Of a stretch of 64,000 nucleotides of DNA, positions 1-11,939 are shown piece after piece. Made by a program: the position numbers and the translations under genes. A model generated the notes under the pieces. That model had not been told where the DNA came from. It was given only the letters and a program-made list of their open reading frames with translations, and searched no databases. Each line of letters begins with the position of its first letter. Positions within the stretch are counted from its first letter, which is position 1. Where the stretch lies: positions 9,913,001-9,977,000 of the forward strand of contig NC_056540.1 in NCBI RefSeq assembly GCF_910596095.1. The letters are read 5' to 3'. Source of the stretch: Thunnus maccoyii. Taxonomy: Eukaryota; Chordata; Actinopteri; Scombriformes; Scombridae.

Positions 1-1388
1 TGTCCCCCTTTCTTCTTTTTCTCCCTCTCTTTCCCCCTCGCACTGACACATGGAAGTAATCTGGGAGCTCTACACTGGACTGAAAGGATGTGCGGTTGAG
101 CCCAGGGCTGCGTTTCAACGCTCTACATTAGCTTCCTTTCCTCTCCTGTTTAATCCCCTTATTTTCAACTGCTCTTATGTAAAAGAGCTAAGATGGCAAA
201 CAAAAGGCAGACTTTGCCCATTCAACTTTTTTTCCTACTTCCTGTAACTCTGCATCGCTACATTTTCACTTGATTCAGCTAAAGCGGCGGTGAGGAGATG
301 AGTAGAAATCTTAAGGGAAGCTTTCCAGCACCGCGCCTGTGCCTCTGCTTGGCAGAGCTGGAGCTGATGGGAACTTCCTGGTTGCTGCCAGCCAGGCCTC
401 CGACTAATGAAGCCGGGTCGCTAACTGCCTGTAAGGCTGCCACTGTTCAGCCACTCCACACTCTTCCACCACTCGGCCCTCAACACTTTCACAGGGGCAC
501 ACTGGCACGCTCCTAACACTTCCTTAATGCTCCACTGTGGCTGGACAAAGAACAATGGCACACTAACTTGCACTCTCAAGCACTCATTCACTTCCATAAG
601 CTTATACTTGTCCCTTTCATAGGAGCCTTAGTGTTTTTTAATTATAGTATGAACACATAAATTAACAGAATGCTCATTTCATTTTAGAAAACAAGTGGAT
701 TTGCAAAAACTGGACAAAATTAAGATCAAATAACCAGTTTACTTTGTTTGTTTTGGCCCAATTATCTCTATTGAAGTAGTTTTCTACATTAAACAATATG
801 TTGAGTTGCAAAAAGTTGTAACAAATTGGGCGTAGTTTTCTGTGCCTAACAACAGACGACTTACAACTATCTGAACTGTCCTGAAAACTTCTGTGTGAAA
901 GTTCAATGGTTCCAAACTCTGGTTCTCAGGATCAATATTTATATCAATTATTTGTTCTAGGGCGGCAAATAATGATTATTTTTATTTTTGATTACGTTGT
1001 CTGCTATTATTTGGGTAATGAATAAGAATTTTGTCTATCAAATGTCATGGAGAGTATAATCATCATAAAAATGTCATGAAATACTCCAAAATTTTCAGAG
1101 AAGTTGGCATCTTCATAAAATTATATGAATCAGAGAAAAGCAGCAAATACTTACATTTAGAAAAAAAAAATTTAAAAAAACTTTTTAAAAATAAATTACA
1201 AGTGATTACTTAATTGTAGGTGTTGGCAATATGACAATATATAATATATAATGATGTTAACATGGTATCAGACCTTTTAATATCTCTGGTTGTTTTAGGT
1301 TGTTTTAACACAATTGTTGCATGTGATGCAATATCTTGATCTGTCGGGTACTGGATATTCATTGGATAAGACAACCCCCTCCCCCCCG

Positions 1389-1389
<1 letters not shown>

Positions 1390-1418
<29 letters not shown>
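1390..1418. repeat. (CA)n microsatellite
   Basis: An uninterrupted CA dinucleotide run of about 14 units follows a C-rich stretch. It is a simple repeat with no visible coding context. Confidence 0.95.
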
Positions 1419-1421
<3 letters not shown>

Positions 1422-1619
1422 CAAGATATTCCTGCCTCTATTCCTGTTGATCACCCAATTGATTATCAACTGATCATTCTGGCACTAGCTTGTACTTCAT
1501 TGCATTCAGCTGTTGTCCCAGTTGTGAATAAGTCCTTCTAATACCTCTTAAAAGAAAACCAAATGTAACTCTGGGTCATGGCGGCCAGTTGGGAACGCAT
1601 GAAGTACTCTATGCACATG

Positions 1620-1639
1620 AAAAAAAAAAAAAAAAAAAA
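1620..1639. repeat. Poly(A) run, A20
   Basis: A pure run of 20 adenines in intergenic sequence. No retrotransposed gene body was recognised upstream of it, so I treat it as a simple repeat. Confidence 0.9.
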
Positions 1640-2172
1640 GCTACAAAATTGGTTGCAAATGCGACTTATAATTCGGCGGACAAAGCTGGGTTTCGTGTGC
1701 ACCACTGCTTGAATATGAAGAAATGAACGCATCAATAACACACAAAAACAGTATGATCAGCTTTCAGTGATGTGGCAGCCAAACCACCAGCGGATAAAGT
1801 GAGTCCATCTGGAGTGAAACCATGATGGAAAAAAACAGCATTTTCCATGAAATATCCTCAAGAGCTGCAAGCCCCTCTCCGACTCCAGGTGCCTCACATA
1901 GATAACCAAATGAAGAATCTGTCGCTACACACACACACCGCTGAAACAACAGACATGTCGACACAGAAGTGCACGCACATACAAGCGAACGCAGCTGTCC
2001 TCATAGCGAGACACTGGGTGCCTTTACAGCACCGTTGGCCAGTTGCTTTCCAGAAGTATTTCTTATTGGTTGGCCCTCCCTCTTGCTCTCTGAGTGGGGC
2101 TCAGGCTCTAAGTCCTCTCTGTGTGTAATGAGATCTCTATCAGAGAGAAACACGATCAGAGTCTAAAGGGTG

Positions 2173-2173
<1 letters not shown>

Positions 2174-2197
<24 letters not shown>
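2174..2197. repeat. Poly(G) homopolymer, G24
   Basis: Twenty-four consecutive guanines, interrupted from a shorter G-run only by TGT. Runs of G this long are rare in vertebrate DNA and can fold as G-quadruplexes. The exact length could be a sequencing or assembly estimate. Confidence 0.9.
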
Positions 2198-2203
<6 letters not shown>

Positions 2204-3410
2204 GGGGGACTCAGGAAGGCAAGGAGAGAGAAGGTGTATATCGCAGGGGTAAAGGGGGCAAGCAGCAGGGCGTGGGGCAGGGAAGAAACAAAAACAGGCC
2301 TCTGACCCTCTCAGCAGTGACCCAGCGCTGCAGCGAGCATTCACTGGACTCCTTTTGCGAGGAAGCAAATCCTGTTTCTGGTCTAGTCCTCAAGTCTCAT
2401 CCGGCTCTTGTTCAACAGGTTGCGGCAGTTTCACAGTTTTGCAGTTGCTGTTTGTTTTGGGTTTTTTTTAACCTCCTGCCGAAATCCTCCTTATATTTAA
2501 ATGTCAGCGTGGAGGAGCTTTTCAGAACATCACTTTGCAGGAGTCAAAAGGTTTCTAAGTGTTTGAGTGAAAAACTTTCAAACGTTTGTTTTGATAAGAC
2601 CGGTTTCTAAAAACAAAGATGTGGAAGAGGTTTGTTTTTTTCCTAATTACCTCAAAAGGGGAAGAAAAAAAAAGTTTCCCTCAATTACATTAGCGTAAAA
2701 AGCTAATTATAAAAACAAAACTTGAACTTTAATTATGCCTTCTGTGCACATATTTTACTAATAGCAGCCAAATAAAAAGTAACCTCATCACCATCATTTT
2801 GTTTTCTCTGAAAAGATTATGATACTAATTGTTTTTCCTGTTGTTGTTGTTTTGGAAAAAATAAAGATGTTTGCTAAATATCACAATTAAATCCAGCTTA
2901 ATCATCAAACTCGCTGAACCTTTAAACCGTGCAAGCATGTTATAAACCAAACCAGTCAACTGTTAAACTGTGAGCCTGGCAGCTAAAGTCAATGGCAAAG
3001 ACCCACAGCAACACAGTCTTTAGCTGACTTTTATCAACACATACGCCTCTGTTATACTATTTTCTGTTCTTTTAGTGGGCTTCAAAACCTAGACAGGGGC
3101 CAAAAAATGTCTACAAACTGTTTCCAAGCTTTGTTGAAAATGTGAGGAGTTCAAAATCAGTGCAGCAGACTCTTAGCCAGCCCGTGGCTGTTCTCCCACT
3201 GTATGTTTTCAGAGGTGTGCAAAAGTGTTTTCAGTCTCCCATCATCTTGTTTGTCTCCTGAGCTGCTGCAAACAGGCTGTGGTTGCTACAGGTCATGAGG
3301 TAAATATTAGCTAAGGAGGGTTAGAGGACGTGCAGGAACCACTCATGGCAACCTTGTCAGATTATCATTAAATTGGCATCACTGCAGCATTCCTGAGCAC
3401 ACAGCGAGTA

Positions 3411-3433
3411 TGTGTGTGTGTGTGTGTGTGTGT
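3411..3433. repeat. (TG)n microsatellite
   Basis: About 11 TG units followed by degenerate TATG/TACG repeats. Intergenic. Confidence 0.9.
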
Positions 3434-3766
3434 ATGTACGTATGTAGTATGCCTGTACATTGCTTTGCTGGCTGCAGCCAAACCGATGGGACGTGATCAG
3501 TCATAACAAAGTGACATTTTCTGGCGTAATCCCACTCAGCTAAATGAGAACTAATCCGATTTGCTCTGATCAAATGTTAAGACGCTTTTTTTACCGGCCG
3601 GGGACGTTGACACATCCAGTCTTCTTCTGCACGGCTGCGCCTCCACCAAAAACCCACCCTCCTACCTCCCTCTTACCCCCCCTCTCGCCATTTCACTCAT
3701 CCAACCTCACATTAAATATCAAAAAGGTCTGATACATCCTCCAGGAAAACTAATACTCAAGGATGT

Positions 3767-3790
3767 TTCTTCTTCTTCTTCTTCTTCTTT
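3767..3790. repeat. (CTT)n trinucleotide repeat
   Basis: Seven to eight CTT units that grade into a pyrimidine tract. Intergenic; no reading frame of interest crosses it. Confidence 0.9.
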
Positions 3791-4854
3791 CTTCTTTCCA
3801 GACGGCACTACAGTGATGATGTATGTTGCCTGTTCAAGCACGCTGAGAGGAAATCAATTAAGCAAACCCCAGTTATTGATAACGCCAGGCGCTGGAGTGA
3901 TAGCATCCTCACATGGAAATCCATAACTGCAGGAACACTCGCAGGAACCCGCATATAAACACGGACACACAAGTCTGCACACACGCATAAAGAAGAAAAA
4001 ACAACACACACACACACCATAGTGGCCCAAACCTGCTGGTTTCCTATACTTTGTCTCATAACTCATGGCCTGTGGGGAGGTGCTGGTATTGTTATATTTT
4101 GTGTGTATGTGGTAGAGTGTGCAAGCAGAGGGCCAGATTAATTTATTAGCTGAGGCAGCAGTGCTCCCCAAAGTGGGAACAGGAAGTAAGACATCGTAAA
4201 TCTAGATAAGTCACCAGATAGCGTACTGTACATTTCTATAGGCCTCTCGCTTTCTGTGTTATCACTGTGGAGCAATACAGGCCAAGACAGAGAGATGGAT
4301 TTTAAAAAAAACAAAACAATGATGACTGATGCGTGTTGCTGTACAAGTATTCTCTCTTTTTTTATTGCCTATCAGACAGCGCTGCTGACTGATACATTTC
4401 AGAAGAAAAACAGGTTTGTCTTCTGTTATTGCAAAGCCTGCACACAGCAAGATAATTGTCTATTGTTTTCTAAGCGCTGAGCAGCAGGATAATTAGGTTG
4501 AGAGAACACTTTGTAGAGTGCATTATTGTTCCACTGTGAACTTTATGAAATATTCGGTCGGCATGGGGGTTTTACAAGGAGGAAAGTGGAGAAACAGATG
4601 GAGGAATGATCTTCCAATCCCTCTAAACCACCGTGGTAACCTTCTAAGACATTCCCTCCAGGTGACATCATCAATCAATAAATGTCTCCCTCTTTTTTTT
4701 TTTTCCAACCATTTGTCTGGCCATGACTGACACAAGGTGTGAGTTTTTTTGTGCATGTGTGATATCTCTGTCTGATGAAGCTCATTGTTCCACCACCTCT
4801 GCAGCCATAGTCAAATAAAAGCTGATGGGCCGTAGTCTTACCATTAGGACAGGG

Positions 4855-4886
<32 letters not shown>
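4855..4886. repeat. (CA)n microsatellite with TA-rich tail
   Basis: About 15 CA units run into a short ATATAT stretch. Intergenic simple repeat. Confidence 0.9.
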
Positions 4887-4890
<4 letters not shown>

Positions 4891-6082
4891 ACATATATAT
4901 AGACACACACTCCAATGAACATGGCAGCAATATTCATAGTCACTGACTGCACAACGAGCTCCTATGACATCTGACATTTGGGGGATATTATGGATTCACT
5001 TGAATGAATAAGTTCTAGTTATAAGCTGGTAGAGCTACTCTCCATTTCCCCTCGGTGCTGTGAGCTCAAATGAAGGTCAGCTCCTCAGCTCCAACCTTAC
5101 AGAAATACAGGAGGGCTTTTTTTTTGTTTTTTTTTCTCCTTTTAGTTTATTTTCCCCTTTTGTATGCTTTCCAACATCATGCAAATGTGGGAGTCAAGTC
5201 TAAGTGGGCGATAATTGTTACCAGAGCGTATTTTATTATCAGCAGTCTGGGCTCACTCTGCTTGTTTTGATGGGAATAATATGATTTTTTTTTTAAAGAA
5301 AAAAAATGCCTGGCTTCAGCTGCTTGTTTTTGAGAAACTTGCCCTTGATTTGATGTTGAGAAATTAGACTGGATTCAAGCCAGGACAATTAAGAAAATTT
5401 TTATTCTTTTCAAATGTTTGTTACTCTGATATCTGAAACCATCTCTTCACACATTTTTGTGGGTAAACTGAATTCAAACTTGGAAAGTTGGGACGCAGCA
5501 CTGGCCCTCCCAGGAGCCAGGTAGCCCGTGTCCAGGGGCTCCTGAGACTGGACCGAGCAGAGAAATATCCTCGATCCAATTAACTGGGCCACACCTTGAC
5601 ACGCTTGACATGCTTCACTTGTTTTTCTCTTTCAATCTCTACTCAGGTGATTACAACAATTACAAGAAATTATGGAGGAGAAGTGGACAAACTCTCAAAA
5701 CTCTGATATAGAAGTGACCAAGTGGAGTTTGCCCTCTGTGTGGTAATAAAATGGTGCGTGTAATGTCATAAATTGCTATAATTAAACATCTATTATTGAG
5801 ATTTAAGTGAGGCCTACTGTACATTGTATAAGCCTGTATCTGCTGTGTTCCTTTGGTGTTGGGAAATTCCCCACTGAGAAATAAATCAACACAAAAACGC
5901 TGCGGCGCAGGAATGACAATTAAAACTAAACACATTATTTTCTTTTGCACATAATTGGCACATTTAACAGAACATTTAACCCAGCTTGCACACAATGGCA
6001 ACTTTTCCTCTAATGTTAGTCCTCCATTACGCACACACCCAACGACTTTGGCATGCTTGTACAAATGAAATACGAGACTTAC

Positions 6083-6142
6083 TTGGAATTCTGCGAGCTC
6101 CAAATTATAGTCTCCAACGATTTTGCTGAGGGTAAAGCCGAC
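6083..6142 (-). other. Orphan candidate exon (60 nt), unassigned
   Basis: On the minus strand a 60-nt segment is bounded by a pyrimidine/T-rich acceptor ending TAG and a near-perfect CAA|GTAAGT donor. It is open in one frame, coding VGFTLSKIVGDYNLELAEFQ, with an in-frame stop lying exactly at the acceptor. It lies beside a GC-rich promoter-like block. I do not recognise the peptide and found no partner exon, so it may be a 5' untranslated exon or chance. Confidence 0.25.
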
Positions 6143-6179
6143 CTACACATTAAAATAAAGATCCAGAGGTAATACTTCC

Positions 6180-7400
6180 AACAACCGAGTCCCGCCATTC
6201 TGATAAATGTACAGACAGTGAGCCGATAACTCAGAGCGTCGGACAGTGCGCCTGGCAGCCTTTATCTGTGGTTCGCCCGTTGGGAAGGTGAGCGTCGATC
6301 AGTCGGGAGCATGTGAGGTCGATATCAGATACATGTCCTTCTGTCCTACTTCTTAAAATCTGCTCCAGACCCCCGTGTCCTTGACTGAACTGTCCGCAGG
6401 ACGTGCGAAGAAGAAGCCCTCGGTTCTTGATGGGATCTGGAGGAAAAAAGCAGCCCCCGAGTGTCCTGGTTGACCTGTGGCTGAGACGAAAACAGCCCTT
6501 GACGACCTTTTCAAATCTCTATAGAGACAACTCAGCGATACGATTCGGTATGTGGTGATGAAACAGATCTAACCAATCGCACAGTTTTTTTTTGGGCGAT
6601 GCGGCTGCCGATCAAGCGCTGCGCCGTGTCTTTGTCAAAGCTCCCCTGATGGTGTCTGTACCTGTCGCTGTATATAGCCTACAGATGACCACATTCATCC
6701 ATCAGTCACAACTCCGCAGCACGCTGGGAATCTCGAGGTCCACTTCATTCCAGTGTTATCTTTCAGTCATCCGCCCTCTGCTATTCTTCTGTGGAAAGGA
6801 ATTGAGTTTCTGTTGTAAATATCCCTCCCGGCTCTCAGCGCTGTTCCGCGTGCGTGTTGCGCTCCGGCAGGGTCGCCTCTAGTCCAACTCGGGCATGCTG
6901 CGTGGCCAGTGCGTAAATAGTGCTCGGACACCACAGGCGCAAAAAGTGGCAAAGAGACGATTAGACGTGCTCACCAGCCGTGGCTCTAAATCCGCTCGCC
7001 AACATTTCCATGCCGGTGTATAAAATGTTCCTTTTTTCCTACCGTGTAGAAAACTCTCTGCGCTCCGCTGTGTGCAGCAGCTCGAGCTCAACTGTAACCC
7101 GAGCCGAAGCGAGCGCAGGGGGAACAGCCCACAGTGCGAGCCGCGGCCAATCAGAGCGCTCTGTCCGAACTTGGAAGCAGGAAGCGAAGGCATTTATGGG
7201 GACGTGGAGGGGTGGATGGTGGGGAGAGAGAGGGGGTGAAAAAAAGGGGGGGGGCGAGGGGTGGGGGTCTGATATTGGGTTGACCCCCGCATCTCCACCC
7301 CCCACCACCTCGGTCCCGAGCCATCGACCCAAATTGAAATGGACTTTGGAATTATTCGTCATGCTGAAAGCTTTGGTGAGGATAACGAGCGTGATAGGCT
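6180..7400. promoter_or_regulatory. CpG-island-like, promoter-like block
   Basis: This block is much richer in G+C and CpG than its surroundings. It has a CCAAT box in a GGCCAATCAGAGCG context (CCAAT at 7147-7151), a TATATA at 6671-6676, and donor-like sequences on both strands (for example GGAAG|GTGAGCG on plus near 6288 and ACG|GTAGGA on minus near 7050). Such blocks usually mark vertebrate transcription starts. The gene and the direction cannot be fixed from this window. Confidence 0.45.
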
Positions 7401-7880
7401 GCTGGACTGTGCGTAAAAGTGCTTACAAGGATCAAAACTTTGGCCCCTTTAAGCCCAGGACCTGCTTCTGTCTGTAACATGTTTGCAATATACTGGCCTA
7501 TCAAAATCTTTCTCTAGGGAATAATAATGAAGACTGTGGTAGGTAGGATAAGTGAATTAGTGGATTTTTTTCTCATATATATTCATATAACTGCTATAAA
7601 TTTAATGTAGCACTATACATCTTTCTACATGTATGTTTATTGATTTTTTTACAGTATCAGTTATTTAGGTCCTTTCTTTTCTCTCTTTGAAGGGAATGAT
7701 GATTAATGGTCTCTTTGGATCTCTTTCTAGTTGTCCCCTTCTGGGATAATGAACTGCATGAGAACTTAGTCTCCAGTGTCAATAGACAATAGACGGTCGG
7801 TAGCCTATAGTCATTGGGCCATTCATTCATTGAGGAAGAAATGCTTGACACATAATTGATCATGTCCATGTCTGTGCCCC
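7400..7880. other. Intergenic AT-rich spacer
   Basis: Ordinary AT-rich sequence between the GC-rich block and a large microsatellite. Nothing coding or structured was recognised. Confidence 0.5.
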
Positions 7881-7881
7881 C

Positions 7882-7882
<1 letters not shown>

Positions 7883-7927
<45 letters not shown>

Positions 7928-7929
7928 TG

Positions 7930-8023
<94 letters not shown>

Positions 8024-8048
8024 TGTGTTTGAGAGTGAGAGGGAGAGA
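7883..8048. repeat. Compound (TG)n-(GA)n microsatellite
   Basis: About 100 bp of nearly pure TG, broken once by GAGTGAGAG, runs directly into about 40 bp of GA and then degenerate GAGTGAGAGG. Alternating purine-pyrimidine next to a homopurine tract is a Z-DNA-plus-triplex-prone arrangement. Intergenic. Confidence 0.95.
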
Positions 8049-8342
8049 GACCTACTCTTAATTTTGTTTCATTTATTCAATCAATGCCGCCCCCTAATGG
8101 TTGTGATGAAATCGATTCACAGAGTACAGAGGGGGGAATTCAGTGTAATTGGAAAGGAAAGATAACAGACATGTAAAGTCACACGCTTCCAGAAATAATT
8201 CTGATTACATCCTGTGGTGCCTTGACAGCCCATAAATCTTTGTGAAACAATAAGCCGACAGCTCAACATCGGGTTTACACCCAAATGATTATGCACTCTA
8301 ATTATCTGAGTGTATTTATACTTGTGTATTTGCATCTGTTTG

Positions 8343-8382
8343 TGTGCGTGTGTGCATGTGTGTGTGTGTGTGAGAGAGAGAT
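8343..8382. repeat. Short (TG)n-(GA)n repeat
   Basis: A second, shorter TG run followed by GAGAGAGA about 300 bp after the large compound microsatellite, in the same order and orientation. Confidence 0.8.
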
Positions 8383-8734
8383 AACAGGGGGCACAGAAGT
8401 TGGAGTGCTACGGCTGTATCCTCAGGATCCTGGCTACAGAGGATCACAGTGTGGTCATAGTAACCGCAAACACTGGCCAGTTGCCACAGAGCTGGCATGT
8501 CCCGTCTGAAGGCTTGGACGTCTGGGATACCTGATACTTCAGCGGCCAATCGCACGGACACAGATAGATACCTGATCAGCTGCGAGCCAATGAGATGCCG
8601 CTTGTGTCCAGCTTTGACGGCTGTCACAGCTGTGGCCAAAGATGATTGACCAATAGAAATATGGCTCCAGGACAATAATAGTGGACATGCCATGCTGTTG
8701 TCGTAGGAGTGTGATCAAAACCGCAGCCTTGGAT

Positions 8735-9015
8735 CAGCAGAATCAAAAACACTTTATTAGCCAAGTGCAATATCATACAGAGATTTGCCTTGGGAAGCAA
8801 TAAAAACAAATCTTTTACAACAGTATATAACTGTACACGTGGCAGAGGAACAACACATCATCACATTCAGTATAAGAGGATTATGGAGGGTATGTAGCTG
8901 ATAATGGACTGTCCACATTACTCTACATAAACACAAAAAAGCTTTATGTAACCTGACATGCAGCGCAGTACATGTAAGGACAAAGGAGTACAGTGAATGT
9001 TCAGTCCACACCATG
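8735..9015. repeat. Dispersed-repeat-like segment
   Basis: The stretch begins with AATCAAAAACACTTTATTAG and continues with a GCCAAGTGCAATA-like and GATTTGCCTTGG-like phrase. This resembles the common teleost dispersed repeat that reads 'tactttattggccaagt...aggaatttgtcttgg'. The match is from memory and the ends are approximate. Confidence 0.4.
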
Positions 9016-9204
9016 GAAGGCAGTTAGATTTTTCTTCCCCCCACCCGTCAGACAGCCACCTATGAAATAGTGGCGTTTTCAAGGAATGAGGTCATTGTGT
9101 TAATGTGTATAGGTGGCTGTGATTAGTGCTTCTATAAATAGCCTGAATGTACTTTGATACCACAGAAGCTACAGACGCTCTCCAGACACTGCAATATGGA
9201 GTAT

Positions 9205-9480
9205 GGGCTTCGACTGCAGATTATTTTCATTATCTTTTAACTTACTGAGTGTTTGTTTTGTTCATTCATTCATTGTTTAGTCTAGAAAATGTCAGAAAAC
9301 GGTGAAAAATGCCAAGCAGAGCCCGAGGAGACATCCTCAAGTTGCATGTTTTTTGCCAGCCAAAACCTAAAAACTCAAAGATATTCAGCTCAAATGTTCA
9401 CATCTTGGCATTTTTGCTTGATACATGACTGAAATGATGAGTCGATTGTCAAAATTGTTGCAGATTTGGTGGTTTCAGCT
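9205..9480. mobile_element. hAT-type MITE remnant (family also at 54.8 kb)
   Basis: The sequence contains ATTATTTTCATTATC, TTTAGTCTAGAAAATGTCAG and GGTGAAAAATG in this order, then CAAAGATATTCAG and TGAGTCGATTGTCAAAATTG. This is the body of a common fish non-autonomous element whose ends read TAGGGCTGCAACTAACG. The copy at 54,812-55,146 shares the GTCAGAAAA / GGTGAAAAATG part on the opposite strand. The terminal repeats are eroded here, so the copy looks old. Confidence 0.55.
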
Positions 9481-9679
9481 CTAAAATGGAAAATAAGTGA
9501 AGCATTCACCCTTGCTTATGTTTTCTTCTCTCTGAAACTCTAAGATGAACCCTGCTGCCGAGGACATAGTTCCTTCCCAATCTGATATTTACACTTAGCA
9601 AACACTGAAACCATGACATCACCGTTCTGGGATGAAGGCGCTGCGGGCCTGTAGTCAGTCCAGCAACCTCACAGTGAAA

Positions 9680-9960
9680 ATAAATCACAGTTTAAGTGGC
9701 CGCCTCTTGCTTTTAATCTGCCCTTAATGAAGTCTGGCACATTTCCCTCTGGTGTGGCTCCATGACACAGTCGTGATCTACGGGCCAGCCTGGAGACCAG
9801 AGGGCTGCGGCCTCGCCGGGGCTGTGGGAGATGTGGCTTTAGCTGGGGCCGCGGATCCAGGTATGAGCGGAGCCCCTTGGCATGCATGGGGTCAAGTGGT
9901 TAACCCTCGTTATCTGGAGAGGACGAGGAACATGTGACTCGGACGTTGCAGCTGTAATCA
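9680..9960. other. GC-rich unassigned segment
   Basis: A locally GC-rich stretch with CpGs and no long homologous frame. It contains CCGGGGCTGTGGGAG and GGCCGCGGATCC. It could be a distal regulatory element; nothing directly shows this. Confidence 0.25.
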
Positions 9961-10239
9961 ATATCGAGCAGCCATTAACCACTGGGACAACACATCCTCA
10001 CAGAGAGACAAGCACTTAACAGAGACACACATGTTTCCTGTCCGTCTCACGCACAGTAAAGCGTTCACTGCCATTACACTGAAGAAAACACACGGGCGTA
10101 AGAGCAAACAACATGAAATTACTTCAAACACTGGGTCATTGAAACAGTGGGGAAATGCTATTAATGTAAACAGACTATTTTCAGAGGCTGACACTTGAAA
10201 GTAGTTGTATGAGCTATTCATGCTGCTTTGATTTGACTG

Positions 10240-10264
10240 TAGCAGCAGCAGCAGCAGCAGCAGC
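10240..10264. repeat. (AGC)n trinucleotide repeat
   Basis: Eight AGC/CAG units. The surrounding frames are short and unrecognised, so it does not look like a coding glutamine or serine tract. Confidence 0.9.
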
Positions 10265-10514
10265 GAGGCCAAGCTACACAACAGCTGGGGCATCCGCAGA
10301 CTTACATTTCCTGTTGTGGTAGCCTATGCTTGATTGCTGTCCAGACGTCTTCCTCTTCTTTCCTCGTTCTGTTGCTTCACTCTACCTCCTCTCCTCTGCT
10401 CGGCTCAGTCATCATGACTGACAGGAAAGCACTGATTACAGACAAATAACAATCTGCGCTAAACATGTCCTCCTCAATTTAACATCCCAGCAGGAGATGT
10501 GAGCAAAAACCTCT

Positions 10515-10545
10515 TCTCTTCTCCTCTCTCCTCTCCTCTCCTCTT
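10515..10545. repeat. (CTCCT)n pyrimidine repeat
   Basis: A degenerate CTCTCCTCTC pyrimidine-only tract in intergenic sequence. Confidence 0.75.
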
Positions 10546-11039
10546 CTGTCATATCAGTAATTAGGTCTGATAACAAGACAATAGATGTTTCGTGTAGACA
10601 TCTTTGTCTACATATAAACATTTTGGGATCTTGATAACAATCCTGATTAGTAGCTGGTTGTGATCCTCCTATCTTAACTCTCCACAGTTCCCTGCATTGT
10701 ACCTTTTTCAGCTTCTCAGATGAGATTAGAATTTAAAAAGAGAAATTGTTCTTTGAAGCTTAATATCAAAGAAGTCGACACTCAACGATTCCAGATGAAA
10801 AAATCGGTTAGAAAGTTAGGACATGCACAGACACACACACATGTTATTAACTCGCTGTGATTATTTGTTAGCGTAAACTGCATTTTGTAGGCCTGTGGCC
10901 CAGAGGGTTTAGAGAAGAGCTAAATTGATGGAGAGAATATGCCAAACGCTGGCCTGGGGGGCTGTTCTGTCCATTCTAATAGAATTACAAGCCTCTGATA
11001 GATGAGTCCTTTCTCCAAGGCTACTTGTCTGTCAAACAT

Positions 11040-11310
11040 TAGGTCACACTCAGCTCCCAGATGGGTGGGAGAGCACCGAGGGAAGAGGGGGATAGTGGGG
11101 GCTCAAGGAACAGAGAAGAAAACGTCTGGAGAGGTGCCTCACTCCCTGCCAAGAAAAGGAGGGCAACAAAAGTGAAAGAGGGTTAGAAGAGAGAGGGAGG
11201 GATGAGAGAAAAAGACAGGGTGGGGAGCTGGTGAAAGAGAGTGAAATGAGTGGAGAGAAAGAGAGAGAGAGGGTGGGGGTTAAAGAAAGAGGAGAGAGTG
11301 AGAAGGATAC
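11040..11310. repeat. Purine-rich GGGA/GAGA tract
   Basis: About 270 bp in which the plus strand is strongly purine-biased (AGAGAGGGAGGG, GAAAGAGAGAGA and similar). Long open frames across it are a product of this composition. No gene is recognised. Confidence 0.6.
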
Positions 11311-11388
11311 AAAAGGGTGCATTCGAATCCACTCTAATTAAGGCCTGTGTGATGGACAGGACCTGCGGACGTGCCTTCTTTTCTTCTG

Positions 11389-11390
<2 letters not shown>

Positions 11391-11445
<55 letters not shown>
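11391..11445. repeat. (GT)27 microsatellite
   Basis: An uninterrupted 27-unit GT run, the longest perfect dinucleotide repeat in the window. It is followed about 190 bp later by a second one. Confidence 0.97.
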
Positions 11446-11447
<2 letters not shown>

Positions 11448-11627
11448 AAGACGGTGTGACGATGGGAGGGGCCAGGCTCTAGTAGAGATGTCTGCTGCCA
11501 GCAGCCTGAATGGGACAAAGACCTGAATAGAAACTTCAAAGCGACCTCTGTGAGCTCACCACCCCTCCCACCCCCCCTCTTCACAGTCCCTTGGCTGTGT
11601 GATGGTCAACAAGCTCCTGTTCAAGTG

Positions 11628-11632
<5 letters not shown>

Positions 11633-11658
<26 letters not shown>

Positions 11659-11659
11659 C
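11633..11659. repeat. (TG)n microsatellite
   Basis: About 13 TG units ending in GCGCGTGCATG, also alternating purine-pyrimidine. Confidence 0.9.
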
Positions 11660-11939
11660 GCGTGCATGGCATGTGTGATTCTGTTTTCCAGTCTGTTATT
11701 TTCTGACTGCTACATGCATTTCTTGGCAGCTATGCCTGCAGTGTGGATTTCAAAGTGGGTCTTTCTGCCTGTGCCGTGTTTTTTTGTCTTATGTGAGGAT
11801 GTGTGTGTTTGCTTTAAAGAGCAGACTGCAGAATGCAGATATAATTGGAGCACAGGATCTGACTCATTGCTCTCCCCCTCTGAACCGAGCACTGGCTCAC
11901 TTTGGTGGGATTGGAATTGAAACAAGTAGCCCACAGAGC

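Larger units (their letters stand above)
1..6080. other. Intergenic sequence, no gene recognised
   Basis: No open frame here has a recognisable protein family, and none is flanked by convincing splice sites with homology. The stretch holds short tandem repeats (listed separately), mixed AT-rich unique sequence and a pyrimidine-rich left edge. If a gene runs through it, only intron or untranslated sequence is visible. In human, SH2D1A and TENM1 lie on the far side of STAG2; no exon of either was seen. Confidence 0.6.

Noticed and set aside
5660-6103. 147-codon minus-strand open frame
   Set aside because: Beyond the possible 60-nt exon at its 5' end, it runs past a strong GTAAGT donor into AT-rich sequence with no homology, so it is read-through of an intron.
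6980-7477. 165-codon plus-strand open frame in the GC-rich block
   Set aside because: The predicted protein is dominated by G/W/S runs from GGGG-rich DNA. Overlapping frames on the other strand are similarly open, as expected for CpG-rich sequence.
7887-8165. Cys-Val repeat protein
   Set aside because: It is only the translation of the (TG)n(GA)n microsatellite.
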